Positions 17,752 through 27,327 are shown, counted from the stretch's first letter. The stretch is DNA of 64,000 bases from Chryseobacterium sp. FH1 (GCF_000735135.1 NZ_JPLZ01000002.1:568386-632385); one strand, 5' to 3'. Numbers and translations: made by a program. The notes: generated by a model from the sequence alone, not told the origin.

Positions 17752-18099
17752 ATGAAAAAGTCCACAATCTTCTCTTTATTATTTCTATCATTTATAGTAC
17801 TTGGTACGCTTTCTTTTACTTCAAGCAAGAAAGTGATAGCCGTTGTTTTCAATAAGGAAATGACGAAAAAAGATTTGCTGAGCCTGCAGAAAAACCTAAA
17901 AGAAAAGAACATCATTTTGGTTTTCAATCAAATGAAATTTACAAAGAACAGATTGAGTTATATTGATTTCAGCATTGATTTTGGGGATGGATTTTCAGGA
18001 ACTTCTAAATCCGAAATCACGAAGTCCAAAGAAATTGGATTTGTACGAGATTACAACGAAGATGCCGAACAACCTTTTGTAGTTGGCAATTTAAAATAA
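17752..18099 (+). CDS. Small exported protein of unknown function
   Basis: 115 residues. N-terminal signal MKKSTIFSLLFLSFIVLG followed by TLSFTSSKK; no lipobox. The mature part (KKVIAVVFNKEMTKKDLLSLQ...) alternates charged helix and strand and contains DFSIDFGDGFSG. I do not recognise the family. A TAGTTTTG word at 17727-17734 could be its -7 element, but no well-placed -33 is visible. It is bounded by terminators on both sides, so it is a single-gene unit. Confidence 0.6.
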   Translation: MKKSTIFSLLFLSFIVLGTLSFTSSKKVIAVVFNKEMTKKDLLSLQKNLKEKNIILVFNQMKFTKNRLSYIDFSIDFGDGFSGTSKSEITKSKEIGFVRDYNEDAEQPFVVGNLK

Positions 18100-18101
18100 A
18101 T

Positions 18102-18128
18102 AAAGCTTCCAGATTTGGAAGCTTTTGT
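18102..18128. terminator. Bidirectional terminator
   Basis: Stem AAAGCTTCCA / TTGGAAGCTTT with a very short loop and flanking A/T runs; shared by the convergent genes on either side. Confidence 0.7.
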
Positions 18129-18129
18129 T

Positions 18130-19215
18130 TTATAATTCATTGTCATTTTTCTTTCTTTTCCGGATGTCCAAGTCATCTTTGAAATCATCAATCCGATAAT
18201 CTGTGTGGTAATTGCCTTTCGTGATTTTTTCTTTCGAATATAATCGGAAATCATTCTCAGTTTTTTCCAAAAGATAATCATACGGCCCAACGTGGGAAAT
18301 CAATTTGATTAAAACCGGTGAGATTTCCAAACAGATGAACAACCCCATAATGAAACTCGCTGCCAATGCAATGATTGCAGAATTTTTTCCCAACTCATCC
18401 AAGGCTTGCAAACGCGCCGCAAATCCATTGAACTTGTCTTCCACAGTTTCCGTAGATTTCCTTTCGGTTTCCAGATTGGTGTAGACTTTCGAAACTTCTT
18501 TGTCCAAATATTCCAATCGCGATTGCTGTTGTTTTTGATAATTTTCGAGGTCTAGGCGTTTTTGTTCTTTAAGTTCCGCTTTTCGTTTGGCGTTGGTTCC
18601 GTAGCCGACTTTTCCACTTGTCAAGCCAGATTCTTTTCCGAGAATTTCTTTTTCTAATTCTACCGAAGCTGAATCATAAGCCATTTGGTAATTTTTGATT
18701 TGAGTTTGAATTTGCTTCTTTTCCGTATCAAAAGGCCCAGATTGTTGCAAAATTCTTCCAGTCATTTCAGCCTGAAGTTGTTTTTTATTTCTCTGAATAA
18801 TCGTGTTCAGTTGTTTGTTGACTTCCTTTTCAAAAATTTTCAATTCCAACGGTTTTGAAATAATGATTCCTAGAAATGTCGCCAAAATCAACCTCGGAAT
18901 CGTCATCAAAACCTGATTCCACCACGTTCCAGTTTTCTTGATGGAAGAAACGATGTATCTATCCAAATTGAAAATCATCAATCCCCAAAGAAGTCCAAAT
19001 CCAACGGCTGTCCAAACATTATCAAAAACTGTGAACATCGCATAACCTGCAGAAAGTGTTGCAAAAACTGCCGTGAACAGTACAATTCCGCCAATTCCCG
19101 CAAACTTGTTCCATTCGCTTGGCGATTTTTTCAAAAGGTGAATGTTGGCGCCAGAACACAGCATCAGGAAGTGCTGGAACCAATTCATTTTATTAGTGTT
19201 AGCTTTATTTCTCAT
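18130..19215 (-). CDS. DUF4407 membrane protein
   Basis: About 361 residues from the ATG at 19215 (MRNKANT); an upstream ATG at 19230 and a downstream one at 19188 (MNWFQHF) are also possible. Features: WFQHFLMLCSGANIHLLKKSPSEWNKFAGIG at the N-terminus (shown in part), two close TM helices, NLDRYIVSS, a third TM near 120, a long coiled coil (about 130-275) with many Q/K/E, and a last TM near 295. This order fits DUF4407, found mostly in Bacteroidota. No function is established. The 347 bases upstream hold a REP-like element. Confidence 0.85.
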   Translation of the reverse strand: MRNKANTNKMNWFQHFLMLCSGANIHLLKKSPSEWNKFAGIGGIVLFTAVFATLSAGYAMFTVFDNVWTAVGFGLLWGLMIFNLDRYIVSSIKKTGTWWNQVLMTIPRLILATFLGIIISKPLELKIFEKEVNKQLNTIIQRNKKQLQAEMTGRILQQSGPFDTEKKQIQTQIKNYQMAYDSASVELEKEILGKESGLTSGKVGYGTNAKRKAELKEQKRLDLENYQKQQQSRLEYLDKEVSKVYTNLETERKSTETVEDKFNGFAARLQALDELGKNSAIIALAASFIMGLFICLEISPVLIKLISHVGPYDYLLEKTENDFRLYSKEKITKGNYHTDYRIDDFKDDLDIRKRKKNDNEL

Positions 19216-19369
19216 ATTAATGATTATCACAATATGTAACTCAAAACGTTAAATTGTTACAAATAGTATTAGGTAAAACCAAATAGCTAATTATGTACCA
19301 ATATCTAATTTAAATGTTAAAGTTCTGAGCATAACCCTAATTTAAATTATTGATACTAAATATTAATAG

Positions 19370-19490
19370 CGTCGGGCTTTAGCCCGATGTTTCGAATGAT
19401 AGTCTTAATAAGGGCTTTAGCCAAAATCTATATTAAGTTTCGGCTAAAGCCTAGTTAGTTTTAATTGTATAAATGGGCTAAAGCCCATTC
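19370..19490. repeat. REP/BIME-like palindromic element (GGGCTAAAGCCC type)
   Basis: Outer palindromes TCGGGCTTTAGCCCGA (19372-19387) and ATGGGCTAAAGCCCAT (19473-19488) flank an inner inverted pair AGGGCTTTAGCC (19411-19422) and GGCTAAAGCC (19442-19451). The layout resembles REP clusters mobilised by RAYT transposases, known widely in Bacteroidota; no transposase gene is in the window. Confidence 0.8.
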
Positions 19491-19524
19491 CTATTGATAT
19501 TACACGATTGAAATTAAATAACAA

Positions 19525-19549
19525 AGTCTGCCTTTCAGAAAAGCAGACT
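19525..19549 (-). terminator. Candidate terminator after the ABC/M1 gene
   Basis: Stem AGTCTGC / GCAGACT with an 11-base loop, about 30 bases after the stop of the upstream minus-strand gene. The T-tract is weak. Confidence 0.5.
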
Positions 19550-19577
19550 CTATTAATTATAAAAATTTGAAGCGAAA

Positions 19578-22500
19578 TTAATCTCCAGTATTCACAGTCA
19601 CTTTCACGCCTGCGCCACCAGATTTTTCATCCGCATCGAGATTGACTTTGTCAGGTTTCGATTTGAAATCGTGAACATTATTTTTCATATTTCGGTCAAT
19701 CAATTTAGCGTACGGGTCAATTCCGGCTTGCAACGGTTCTTCATTTACTAAGAATGTAAAAGTTTTCTCAGGTTTATCCATCTTCACTTTTTTGAAAATC
19801 AATTCTTTACCTTCGGGAAATTTCTTGGATTTTTGTCCGAAAACGCCAATATCAACATAATCATTGACCGAAATTTTCTTCGATTTTCCTTTGCCATCAA
19901 CGCGGTATTTTGCGCTTCCAACTGTGAGTTTCACTTGATATTGCTTTCCGACTTTTTTGTATGATAAATCCTTCACATAGTTTTCGTTCAGCGTAATCGT
20001 CTCAAACAAATCTTTGATGAGATACTGCAAACTGTCAGGCGTTTCCTTTTTCAAAAGATTCACAAATTCCACTGAATTGGTGTAAGGTGGTTCCTGAAAC
20101 TTGGTCTGTCCCAGATATTTCTTCAAAACAGAGTTCAGTTTTGCCTCTCCCAAATAATCTTTCAGCGCGTACATCACGACGCTTCCTTTGTTGTAATGGA
20201 TGTAACTTTGATTTTCGATTAGCATCAGAGGCATTTCGTTTTTCGCTTCTCTGGTTCGGCCTTTCAAATATTTATCAAGCTCATAACTCAAGAATTTTTT
20301 CATCGCAGGCGCGCCATATTCGTGCTCCATCACCATCAAAGCGGAATATTGGGAGAATGTTTCCGACATCATCGCACTGCCCTGAACATTGCCACCAACA
20401 ACCTGATGTCCCCACCATTGATGCGCAACTTCGTGAGCCGTCACATAGAACGGAAGGTCGATTTTTTCTGGTTTGTCGGGTTCAATCTTCGTCAGGAAAC
20501 CAATTTCTTCGGAATATGGAATTGTGTTCGGGAACGATTGTGCAAACGAAGCATATCTTGGAAACTCGATGATTCGGACTTGTTTGTGCTGATAAGGTCC
20601 AAAGTTTTTGGTGTAATAATTCAAACTGTTTTGAATGGAAGAAATCATTCGGTTCAAATTATATTCGTGTCCTTTTTGGTAATAAACCTCGATGTTTACA
20701 TTGTTCCATTTTGCTTTTTTCACTTGATAATCGGCAGAAAGGAATGCGTAGAAATTGAGAATCGGTGAATCCATTTTGTAGGTAAAATATCTTCTGCCAT
20801 TGGCTTTCCATTCTTTTTGTAAATAACCTGGCGCGATGGCAATCTGGTCATTATCAGTTGAAATCTGAGTTTGGAAACGAATCCAGTCAGAATCATTTGA
20901 AATGAAATTGTTCATTCTAGCCTTCTTGTCATTCACTTTTGCCACTCTTGGTTTTGGTTTCAGACCATATTTTTTTCTGGCAGAATTTTCCGAAAGTTCC
21001 GCATCTGCGGTGTAACCTAAGCCTGGCAGATTATTGGAATTGAAAAATGAGCCATTTCCAACCACATCCGTTTCCGTCTCAGAGTTGGCAAAACCTTTCG
21101 GCTCAAAATCATATTGAAAATTGAGGGCAACAGAATCGCCAGGTTGAAGTGGCTGATTGAGTTTTACAAGTTTCAAACCTGCTTTTTCATCATTGAAAAT
21201 CTCTTTTCCGGAACGTGCCAATTGCATTTTTTTGAAGGCATAATGCCCGTCCAGATTATTCGGATATTTTAGAATGATGCTGTCAATCGGTTTTTGATGT
21301 TTGTTTTTGATGTAATAAACGCCGTCCACACTCCAGCCCGATTTCGCAGGGAAAATATCAATTTTCAAATTTGAAGAAACGATTCTCGGCTGGTCTATCT
21401 TTTCCAGATATTTATATTTTTTCTCGTAATCGACACGCATTTTTTCCATTTCAACTTCCGTGTAGGATTTGTTGAGAATGTGTGTATTGTAATAGATGTA
21501 ACCACCAAGTCCGACAGTCGAGAACAGGAACAAAAACAATAAAGCTTTATGTTTTAATTTGAATGAAGTTTTCGATAAAAGATATTTTTTGGACAATCCT
21601 TTTTCCTTGCCTCTCGGGAAAACCAAAAGTGCGATGAACAATAAGAATAACATCATCACAATCCAATACGATTTCACAATGAAATAGCTGTAAAGCACTT
21701 GTCCAAAACCGTTCAAAGCTGAATAAGGAAGCGTTGGTCCGTTGGAATTGAAACTGTATAAAATCCCATTCATCTCCAAATAATTATATAAAATCGGAAG
21801 GAAAACGACAGGGAAAATCGCTAAGAAAAATCCAAAATATTTGTTATTGACAATCAATTGAACAAATAAACTGAAACCTATCAAAACCAGATAATAAGGC
21901 AGATTGTAAAGGTTGAATTTCAAATAGGTCAAAGGTTCTATGTCATAAAATCCTTTGTAAAACTGAATCCCGATGCAAATCAAATTAGAGAAAATCTGCA
22001 TTAGGATGACCATCCAAACCATTCCCAAAAATTTGGAAAACATCAGGTTGAAATTGGAAACTGTGCTCACGCCAATCAGTTCATCGATTTTATTTTCGCG
22101 CTCTCTCCAAACGATGTTTCCTGAGAAAAACACAATCAGCAAAAGGAGGAAAAATGACAAACCTTCTTCTGCCAATTCCGCCATCAAAAAGGTGACAGGA
22201 ATGGATTCTGCGTCGTACATCGATTTCATATAATTTGAAATCACAATCAGCAAAACGCCAAAAATGAAAGCAATTATCCCAAAAAATGGCGTGTAAACGA
22301 TTCTTTTGACCTCGAAAAACGAAAGGTAGAAAAGCTCTTTCAGTTTCGCCATCCATCCAAAATCTTTTTGAACATTCAGGATTTCCTGCAATGATTTTTC
22401 GGAATTGGTGTAAGTTTCCACCAAAGCTGTTTTTTTCTTTTTAAATAAAGAAAAAGGCTGTAAAAATTGGTTGAAATCAAATTTAAAATAAGTAACTCCA

Positions 22501-23279
22501 ACACACAAAAGCGAAATTACCAGCCAAACCAAACGGTTCCAAAGCAAAACGCCAGAAAGTGGAACTATGTTTTCATTTTGTTCATAAGGCGTCCAATATT
22601 CGGTGATTTGTTTCAAAGCAAAATTCCCGAATGGGTCGAGAAGTGAGGCCAAATCTTTGTTCTCGATGTCGGAAAGAATGCTGTCGCTCAAAATCGATAA
22701 CAAAAGCAAAATCACACAGAAAAGATAGGAAGCCAAAGTGCTTCTCGTAATCGTGGTCAATGCGAAGAATATCGAACCGATAATCAAAGTATTTGCAACT
22801 GTGAAAATCAAAAAAGGCCACAAAAAATTAATGATATTGATAGGGCCAAGTTGCGAAGTTCCAAGCCCGTAAAGCGTTCCGAAAAAATAGCCAATTAAAA
22901 TCCCTGAAAAAACATAGATTGCGATGAGAAAATTAGCCAAAAATCTTCCGAAAAAATACCCGGATTTTGTAATTGGCGTGGTGTACAACAAGCCGTGAAA
23001 ATTATAGGCATAATCTTTCTGAATTGCGGTTGCCATTATGCTAATCATCATAATCCCGTTGATAAGCACCATAATATTGCCACTCATCCCGACAATCAAT
23101 CTGGCGATTGCCAACGAGGAATTTTTGGTAAGAATCGAATCTGAGGTCGAAGTGTCAAATGCGCCTGTAGTTCCCAATCCAACGAGTACGCCAAGCGTGA
23201 GGAAAACCAAAAAGTAAATCTGCGTACTCCATTTTTTGAAACCATTCCTGAGTTCAAAAGAGAATAATTCTTTAAACAT
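19578..23279 (-). CDS. ABC-2 permease fused to an M1-family aminopeptidase domain
   Basis: 1233 residues. Two ABC-2 type permease units (about six hydrophobic segments each, ~20-270 and ~320-560) are followed by a further TM near 585 and a periplasmic M1 gluzincin domain. The zinc site is HEVAHQWWGH, with the downstream ligand Glu in MMSETFSQYSAL. The usual GxMEN exopeptidase motif is not evident. The start overlaps the stop of the ABC ATPase gene by 8 bases, so the two subunits are coupled. Known: this fusion is recurrent in Bacteroidota, with substrate unknown. Inferred: a transporter that trims or senses peptides outside the membrane. Confidence 0.9.
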   Translation of the reverse strand: MFKELFSFELRNGFKKWSTQIYFLVFLTLGVLVGLGTTGAFDTSTSDSILTKNSSLAIARLIVGMSGNIMVLINGIMMISIMATAIQKDYAYNFHGLLYTTPITKSGYFFGRFLANFLIAIYVFSGILIGYFFGTLYGLGTSQLGPINIINFLWPFLIFTVANTLIIGSIFFALTTITRSTLASYLFCVILLLLSILSDSILSDIENKDLASLLDPFGNFALKQITEYWTPYEQNENIVPLSGVLLWNRLVWLVISLLCVGVTYFKFDFNQFLQPFSLFKKKKTALVETYTNSEKSLQEILNVQKDFGWMAKLKELFYLSFFEVKRIVYTPFFGIIAFIFGVLLIVISNYMKSMYDAESIPVTFLMAELAEEGLSFFLLLLIVFFSGNIVWRERENKIDELIGVSTVSNFNLMFSKFLGMVWMVILMQIFSNLICIGIQFYKGFYDIEPLTYLKFNLYNLPYYLVLIGFSLFVQLIVNNKYFGFFLAIFPVVFLPILYNYLEMNGILYSFNSNGPTLPYSALNGFGQVLYSYFIVKSYWIVMMLFLLFIALLVFPRGKEKGLSKKYLLSKTSFKLKHKALLFLFLFSTVGLGGYIYYNTHILNKSYTEVEMEKMRVDYEKKYKYLEKIDQPRIVSSNLKIDIFPAKSGWSVDGVYYIKNKHQKPIDSIILKYPNNLDGHYAFKKMQLARSGKEIFNDEKAGLKLVKLNQPLQPGDSVALNFQYDFEPKGFANSETETDVVGNGSFFNSNNLPGLGYTADAELSENSARKKYGLKPKPRVAKVNDKKARMNNFISNDSDWIRFQTQISTDNDQIAIAPGYLQKEWKANGRRYFTYKMDSPILNFYAFLSADYQVKKAKWNNVNIEVYYQKGHEYNLNRMISSIQNSLNYYTKNFGPYQHKQVRIIEFPRYASFAQSFPNTIPYSEEIGFLTKIEPDKPEKIDLPFYVTAHEVAHQWWGHQVVGGNVQGSAMMSETFSQYSALMVMEHEYGAPAMKKFLSYELDKYLKGRTREAKNEMPLMLIENQSYIHYNKGSVVMYALKDYLGEAKLNSVLKKYLGQTKFQEPPYTNSVEFVNLLKKETPDSLQYLIKDLFETITLNENYVKDLSYKKVGKQYQVKLTVGSAKYRVDGKGKSKKISVNDYVDIGVFGQKSKKFPEGKELIFKKVKMDKPEKTFTFLVNEEPLQAGIDPYAKLIDRNMKNNVHDFKSKPDKVNLDADEKSGGAGVKVTVNTGD

Positions 23280-24156
23280 TGGTTGCCATTTTTTTGGTGA
23301 TACTTGAGAAATACACGTCTTCCAAATTGGATTCTACAGGAATAAAATTAGCGTCTGGCTGAGTTTCCGCAAAAACGCGAATCTCCACTTTGCCTTCAGA
23401 AATATGCGTGGAAATCACTTGGTATTGTTCTTTCGCCACCTCAACTCCGGATTTTTCAATTAGTTTTTTCCAGATTTTACCTTGGAAATCTTCAATCACG
23501 CCTTTTGGAGTTCCGTCTAGAATGATATGTCCGGAAGTCAAAACCACTACACGATTGCACAGATTTTTGACATCATCTACAATGTGCGTGGAAAGAATAA
23601 CTATTGTGTTTTCTCCGATTTCACTCAGGAGATTGTGGAAGCGATTTCTTTCCATCGGGTCGAGGCCAGCGGTTGGTTCATCAACAATGATGAGTTTAGG
23701 ATTTCCCAAAAGCGCCTGAGCAATCCCGAAACGCTGTCTCATTCCGCCAGAATATTCGCTGACGTTTCTTTTTCTCGCCTCGAAAAGATTGGTCTGATGA
23801 AGCAGACCTTCAACGATTTCCTTGCGTTCAGATTTATTTGAAATGCCTTTCAGAATGGCGATATGATTGAGAAGTTCTACGGCATTCACTTTCGGATAAA
23901 AACCAAAATCTTGTGGAAGATAACCTAAAACTTTTCTAAGTTCTTCTTTTTGGGTCAAGGCGTTGAGGTCGCCGAGAAAAATCTCGCCACTGTCCGGCGC
24001 TTGCAAACCAGCGATGGTTCTCATTAGTGAAGACTTCCCTGCACCATTCGGCCCGAGCAATCCGAACATTCCTTTTCCAATCGTAAGATTGACGTTATCC
24101 AAAGCCTTCAAACCATTGGCGTAGGTTTTACTAATATTATTAATCCTCAATTCCAT
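23272..24156 (-). CDS. ABC transporter ATP-binding protein
   Basis: 294 residues. Walker A GPNGAGKSS (~35-43), Q-loop YLPQDFGFYP, signature YSGGMRQRFGIAQAL, Walker B LIIVDEPTAGLDP and a switch His in LSTHIVDD are all present. A C-terminal extension of ~80 residues follows, as in CcmA/NatA-like ATPases. It is the first gene of a two-gene operon and overlaps the permease/M1 fusion by 8 bases, so it almost certainly energises that permease. Export direction is usual for ABC-2 systems; cargo unknown. Confidence 0.95.
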   Translation of the reverse strand: MELRINNISKTYANGLKALDNVNLTIGKGMFGLLGPNGAGKSSLMRTIAGLQAPDSGEIFLGDLNALTQKEELRKVLGYLPQDFGFYPKVNAVELLNHIAILKGISNKSERKEIVEGLLHQTNLFEARKRNVSEYSGGMRQRFGIAQALLGNPKLIIVDEPTAGLDPMERNRFHNLLSEIGENTIVILSTHIVDDVKNLCNRVVVLTSGHIILDGTPKGVIEDFQGKIWKKLIEKSGVEVAKEQYQVISTHISEGKVEIRVFAETQPDANFIPVESNLEDVYFSSITKKMATNV

Positions 24157-24329
24157 AGTTAAATTTTTTAAAGTATTATAATTTTATTAGACGATTATTA
24201 ATGTTATTTGTTACAATTTCTCGGAAAAATTATCGAATGTTAATGATTTCGTTAAAAAAGGTCATCAATTTAAATATTAATTCACTCAAAATCCTTAAAT
24301 CACCTTATCAATCTGACCGGAAAATTAAA

Positions 24330-24360
24330 TTGTCAAAAACAATTACAGGTATTATATTTG
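24330..24360 (+). promoter_or_regulatory. Promoter of the 144-aa lipoprotein gene
   Basis: TTG at 24330-24332, 20-base spacer, TATATTTG at 24353-24360. The ATG is 24 bases downstream, which also supports the start chosen for the lipoprotein. Confidence 0.6.
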
Positions 24361-24383
24361 ATGGCTCAATTCAAAATTCAGTT

Positions 24384-24818
24384 ATGAAAAATTTAGTTTT
24401 GCTAAGTCTGGTTTCAGCATTTGCATTGTCTTGTAAACCAGCTTACACAGCGGACAATCTTCCAAAACCATTGCCAGAAAGACCAAAAGACGACGCTCCA
24501 AGCAGTGGAATCACGGCAGAAGAATCCAAAGAAATGGAAACCCTGAGAAGCGAAATCACAACATTGGCGAGCAGTGAAAAATGCACGAATTCCGCCGATT
24601 GGAAAACAGTTGGATTAGGCGTGAAAGCTTGTGGTGGACCAGTTGAATATATCGCTTATTCCATCAAAATTGATGAAAAAACTTTTCTTGAAAAAGTAGA
24701 TTTTTACAATCAAAAATCATCTGAGTACAACAAAAAATACAACCTGATGTCAGATTGTATGTTGGTAATGCAACCGGAAAGTATCATTTGTGAAAATGAT
24801 AGACCCGTTTTCAAATAA
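24384..24818 (+). CDS. Lipoprotein of unknown function
   Basis: 144 residues from the ATG at 24384 (MKNLVLLSLVSAFALSC). This start gives a clean lipoprotein signal with Cys17 and lies 24 bases after a good promoter; the longer upstream reading frame covers the promoter and is rejected. The mature part is proline-rich at first (LPKPLPERPKDDAP), then a helical segment and four further Cys. Cys at ECKTN-like and ACGG positions could make disulfides in the periplasm. Convergent with the BrkB-like gene, only 3 bases between stops. Family not recognised. Confidence 0.7.
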   Translation: MKNLVLLSLVSAFALSCKPAYTADNLPKPLPERPKDDAPSSGITAEESKEMETLRSEITTLASSEKCTNSADWKTVGLGVKACGGPVEYIAYSIKIDEKTFLEKVDFYNQKSSEYNKKYNLMSDCMLVMQPESIICENDRPVFK

Positions 24819-24821
24819 TAT

Positions 24822-25760
24822 TTAAATCTCCTGAGGAGCAATTTTCTTTTTTTGTTCCTCAGCATCCCGGTATAATTTTGCCTTGCTCCAAGTCGCGTGC
24901 TTCGATGGAACAATGCTGTGTCCTTTTCTCAAAGCATATACTTTAGTAAATTCTGCCCCGAAGAATATCAATTGACAAGAATAGTTGATCCACATCATTA
25001 ACAAAATAACAGTTCCAGCAGCACCGAAAACTGAAGTTGGATTCGACATATCAAAGTAAAAACTCATCGCCATTTTTCCAAGGTTGAAGAGTAAAGCCGT
25101 TACGACTGCGCCAATCCAAACAGATTTCCATTTGATCTCGACATCTGGCAAGACTTTGAACATTATCGCAAACAGAACCGTCACAACAGCCAATCCTAAA
25201 ACGAAATTGCTCACTTGAATAATGAAGTAAGTATCAACTCCAAAATATTTGGTTATCAATCCATTAGCCAAGCCAATGAGTGATGACAAAACCATACTTA
25301 TCAGAAGTAAAAACGCAATCATCAAAATCATTCCCAAGGAATTAGCTCTATCAAGAATGAATTTCTGCCAAGCCTTTTTTGGCGCCGCTTCCACATCCCA
25401 AAGATTGTTGAGCGTGCTTTGCATCTGGAAAAACAAACTGGTAGCACCAAAGATCAAAGTCGCAACCCCTAAAGCTTTCATCCAGAAGTTCTCTTTGTCA
25501 ACCATCGCGCTGGCAATAATATCTTGGATGCTTTTTGCGCCGTCATAGCCCATTATGCCTTGCAATTGTCGACGAACTTCACCATTTACCGCTTCTTCAC
25601 CAAAGAAATGACTCGTTGTCCAGATGATGATGATCAGCAAACCTGGCAACGCAAATATCGCATTGTATGCCATACTTGCACTGTCTTTGGATGCAGAGGA
25701 TGATGTCCATTCGTTAAAAGTGGCTTTTAGAACTTCCCAAAAAGATTTAAGCTTTGTCAT
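24822..25760 (-). CDS. YihY/BrkB-family inner-membrane protein
   Basis: 312 residues with about six hydrophobic segments. Diagnostic YihY/BrkB features are DSASMAYNAIFALPGLLIIII near the N-terminus (quoted in part), ATSLFFQMQSTLNNLWDV, and GTVILLMMWINYSCQLIFFGAEFTKVYA near the C-terminus. The family (once thought to be RNase BN) has no firmly established transport activity. A hydrophilic C-terminal tail of ~30 residues follows. It sits 39 bases downstream of the carbonic-anhydrase-like gene on the same strand and may be co-transcribed. Confidence 0.92.
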   Translation of the reverse strand: MTKLKSFWEVLKATFNEWTSSSASKDSASMAYNAIFALPGLLIIIIWTTSHFFGEEAVNGEVRRQLQGIMGYDGAKSIQDIIASAMVDKENFWMKALGVATLIFGATSLFFQMQSTLNNLWDVEAAPKKAWQKFILDRANSLGMILMIAFLLLISMVLSSLIGLANGLITKYFGVDTYFIIQVSNFVLGLAVVTVLFAIMFKVLPDVEIKWKSVWIGAVVTALLFNLGKMAMSFYFDMSNPTSVFGAAGTVILLMMWINYSCQLIFFGAEFTKVYALRKGHSIVPSKHATWSKAKLYRDAEEQKKKIAPQEI

Positions 25761-25799
25761 AGTTTACATTTCTTTGGAAAATTCAATCTTTGTACCAAT

Positions 25800-26318
25800 C
25801 TACTCCTGTTTGTACCAGCTGGAGTATTTAACATAATTATTTGCAATCCTGTCGATCTCGCCTTCAATAAGACTTTGCGAAATATCTTTTACTTTTTTTG
25901 CCGGAACGCCAGCCCATATTTCGCCTTCTTTGATATTCGTATTTGCCGTTACCACTGCTCCCGCCGCAACGATCGAGTTGCTTTCTACCACACAATCATC
26001 CATCACAATCGCACCCATTCCAATCAGTACATTGTCTTTGATCGTGCAACCGTGAACAATCGCGTTGTGACCAATCGAAACATTATTTCCAATTGTAGTC
26101 GGACTTTTCTGATATGTACAATGTACCATTGCGTTGTCCTGAATATTCACTTTATTGCCAATTTTGATAGAATTCACATCACCTCTCAAAACCGCATTGT
26201 ACCAAATACTACAAACGTCTCCCATCGTCACATCACCGATGATTACAGCCGTTTCTGCCACAAAAACATTCTCTCCAAGTTGAGGCGTTTTGCCTAAAAG
26301 TTCTTTTATAATTGCCAT
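25800..26318 (-). CDS. Gamma-class carbonic anhydrase-like protein (left-handed beta-helix)
   Basis: 172 residues from the ATG at 26318 (MAIIKELLG). The frame extends upstream into the preceding gene, but this start is preceded by that gene's stop with one base between. Hexapeptide repeats ([IV]G..) run through residues 20-140. Three metal-ligand histidines are visible: in AMVHCTYQ and in SIGHNAIVHGC. Homologous to YrdA/PaaY/CamH-type proteins; a role in CO2/bicarbonate exchange or as a thioesterase (PaaY-type) is possible but not decidable here. It lies far from the paa cluster, so context gives no support for a PaaY role. Confidence 0.9.
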   Translation of the reverse strand: MAIIKELLGKTPQLGENVFVAETAVIIGDVTMGDVCSIWYNAVLRGDVNSIKIGNKVNIQDNAMVHCTYQKSPTTIGNNVSIGHNAIVHGCTIKDNVLIGMGAIVMDDCVVESNSIVAAGAVVTANTNIKEGEIWAGVPAKKVKDISQSLIEGEIDRIANNYVKYSSWYKQE

Positions 26319-26319
26319 C

Positions 26320-27327
26320 TTATTTATTTTTATTTTCTTTTTGTTTAAATGAATCTTTGAATTGTCTAGAAAGAAATTCGTAGAAAGAAGCGTGAGAATC
26401 TTGCTCCCAATAATTTGTTTTGAAACTACTGACATTTCGGTTGAATTTCAAACCTTTTTCTAACTCATTTTTATTCTTAAAATATATTTCCGTTGGATAA
26501 AAGTTTCTGATTAACATCAATTTTGAGAACTGTTCCTCGGATTTATGTTTTAATGATATTCCGCTAGAAGTTCCGAAAGAAATCAACCGGCTAGTTTTTG
26601 GATTATTGCTATCAAAACTTATGACGTCGTCTCTTCTAGAGTCTTTGAAAACGTAGCCCAAAAATTTAAATTCTTCTTCCGTATATTTACTTTTGTGGTA
26701 TTCAAATATGGTTTTGTCAGCTTGTTGATCATATTTTTTTGTAAAATCACTTTTGGATCCCAATGCAGAACTTACCAAATTCAGTTCCGGAAGTTTTAAT
26801 AAACTATCAAAAACAAAACTGGAAATTTCTTTTCTATTGACATCTTTACTTTCTAAGATAAAAGATCTGTACTCATTGATGATTTGACTTTTATATTCTC
26901 CGGTTTTCCTATCAAAAACGTATTCTATAGTTCCATCTACAAAAATATTGAACTCAGAATTATTGGTAACATAACTGTTAAAATAACCTTTGACAATAAT
27001 AAAATCTTTGGTGGAAGTTACAATGTTAACTTCCGGAATTTTGGTTTCTTTAATGGCTTTTACTTTAAATTCTCCTTTTACTATTTTATTAATGAAAAGA
27101 GTATCCGTATCGATTAGAGGATGATTGATTAATAGAAAATCTTTGTTTTTCACCAGACTTTCGTCCATTTCCCCATTCACATTTGATTTGCCAAGATATT
27201 CTCCCGATGCGCTCATCAAGATAACACCTTCAATAGGTGAATTATCCTCGAGAGACAATATTTTTATAGTTTGAGAAAAATAGCAGTTTGCAATCAGGAA
27301 AAAAAGAAAGATTAGTTTGATTTTCAT
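26320..27327 (-). CDS. Exported protein with N-terminal carboxypeptidase-regulatory-like domain
   Basis: 335 residues. Signal peptide MKIKLIFLFFLIANCYFSQ, then SLEDNSPIEGVILMSASG...GKSNVNGEM at ~25-60, which matches the CarboxypepD_reg-like beta-sandwich that Bacteroidota place at the start of many surface proteins. There is no TonB-dependent barrel behind it; the rest is a soluble ~270-residue region rich in Lys/Ser/Phe. It ends one base before the carbonic-anhydrase-like gene, so the two are co-transcribed. Function unknown. Confidence 0.7.
   Translation of the reverse strand: MKIKLIFLFFLIANCYFSQTIKILSLEDNSPIEGVILMSASGEYLGKSNVNGEMDESLVKNKDFLLINHPLIDTDTLFINKIVKGEFKVKAIKETKIPEVNIVTSTKDFIIVKGYFNSYVTNNSEFNIFVDGTIEYVFDRKTGEYKSQIINEYRSFILESKDVNRKEISSFVFDSLLKLPELNLVSSALGSKSDFTKKYDQQADKTIFEYHKSKYTEEEFKFLGYVFKDSRRDDVISFDSNNPKTSRLISFGTSSGISLKHKSEEQFSKLMLIRNFYPTEIYFKNKNELEKGLKFNRNVSSFKTNYWEQDSHASFYEFLSRQFKDSFKQKENKNK

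Noticed and set aside
25800..26318. PaaY-type thioesterase belonging to the paa cluster
   Set aside because: It is a gamma-carbonic-anhydrase-fold protein, but 12 kb away and in another operon. Fold alone does not support the PaaY role.
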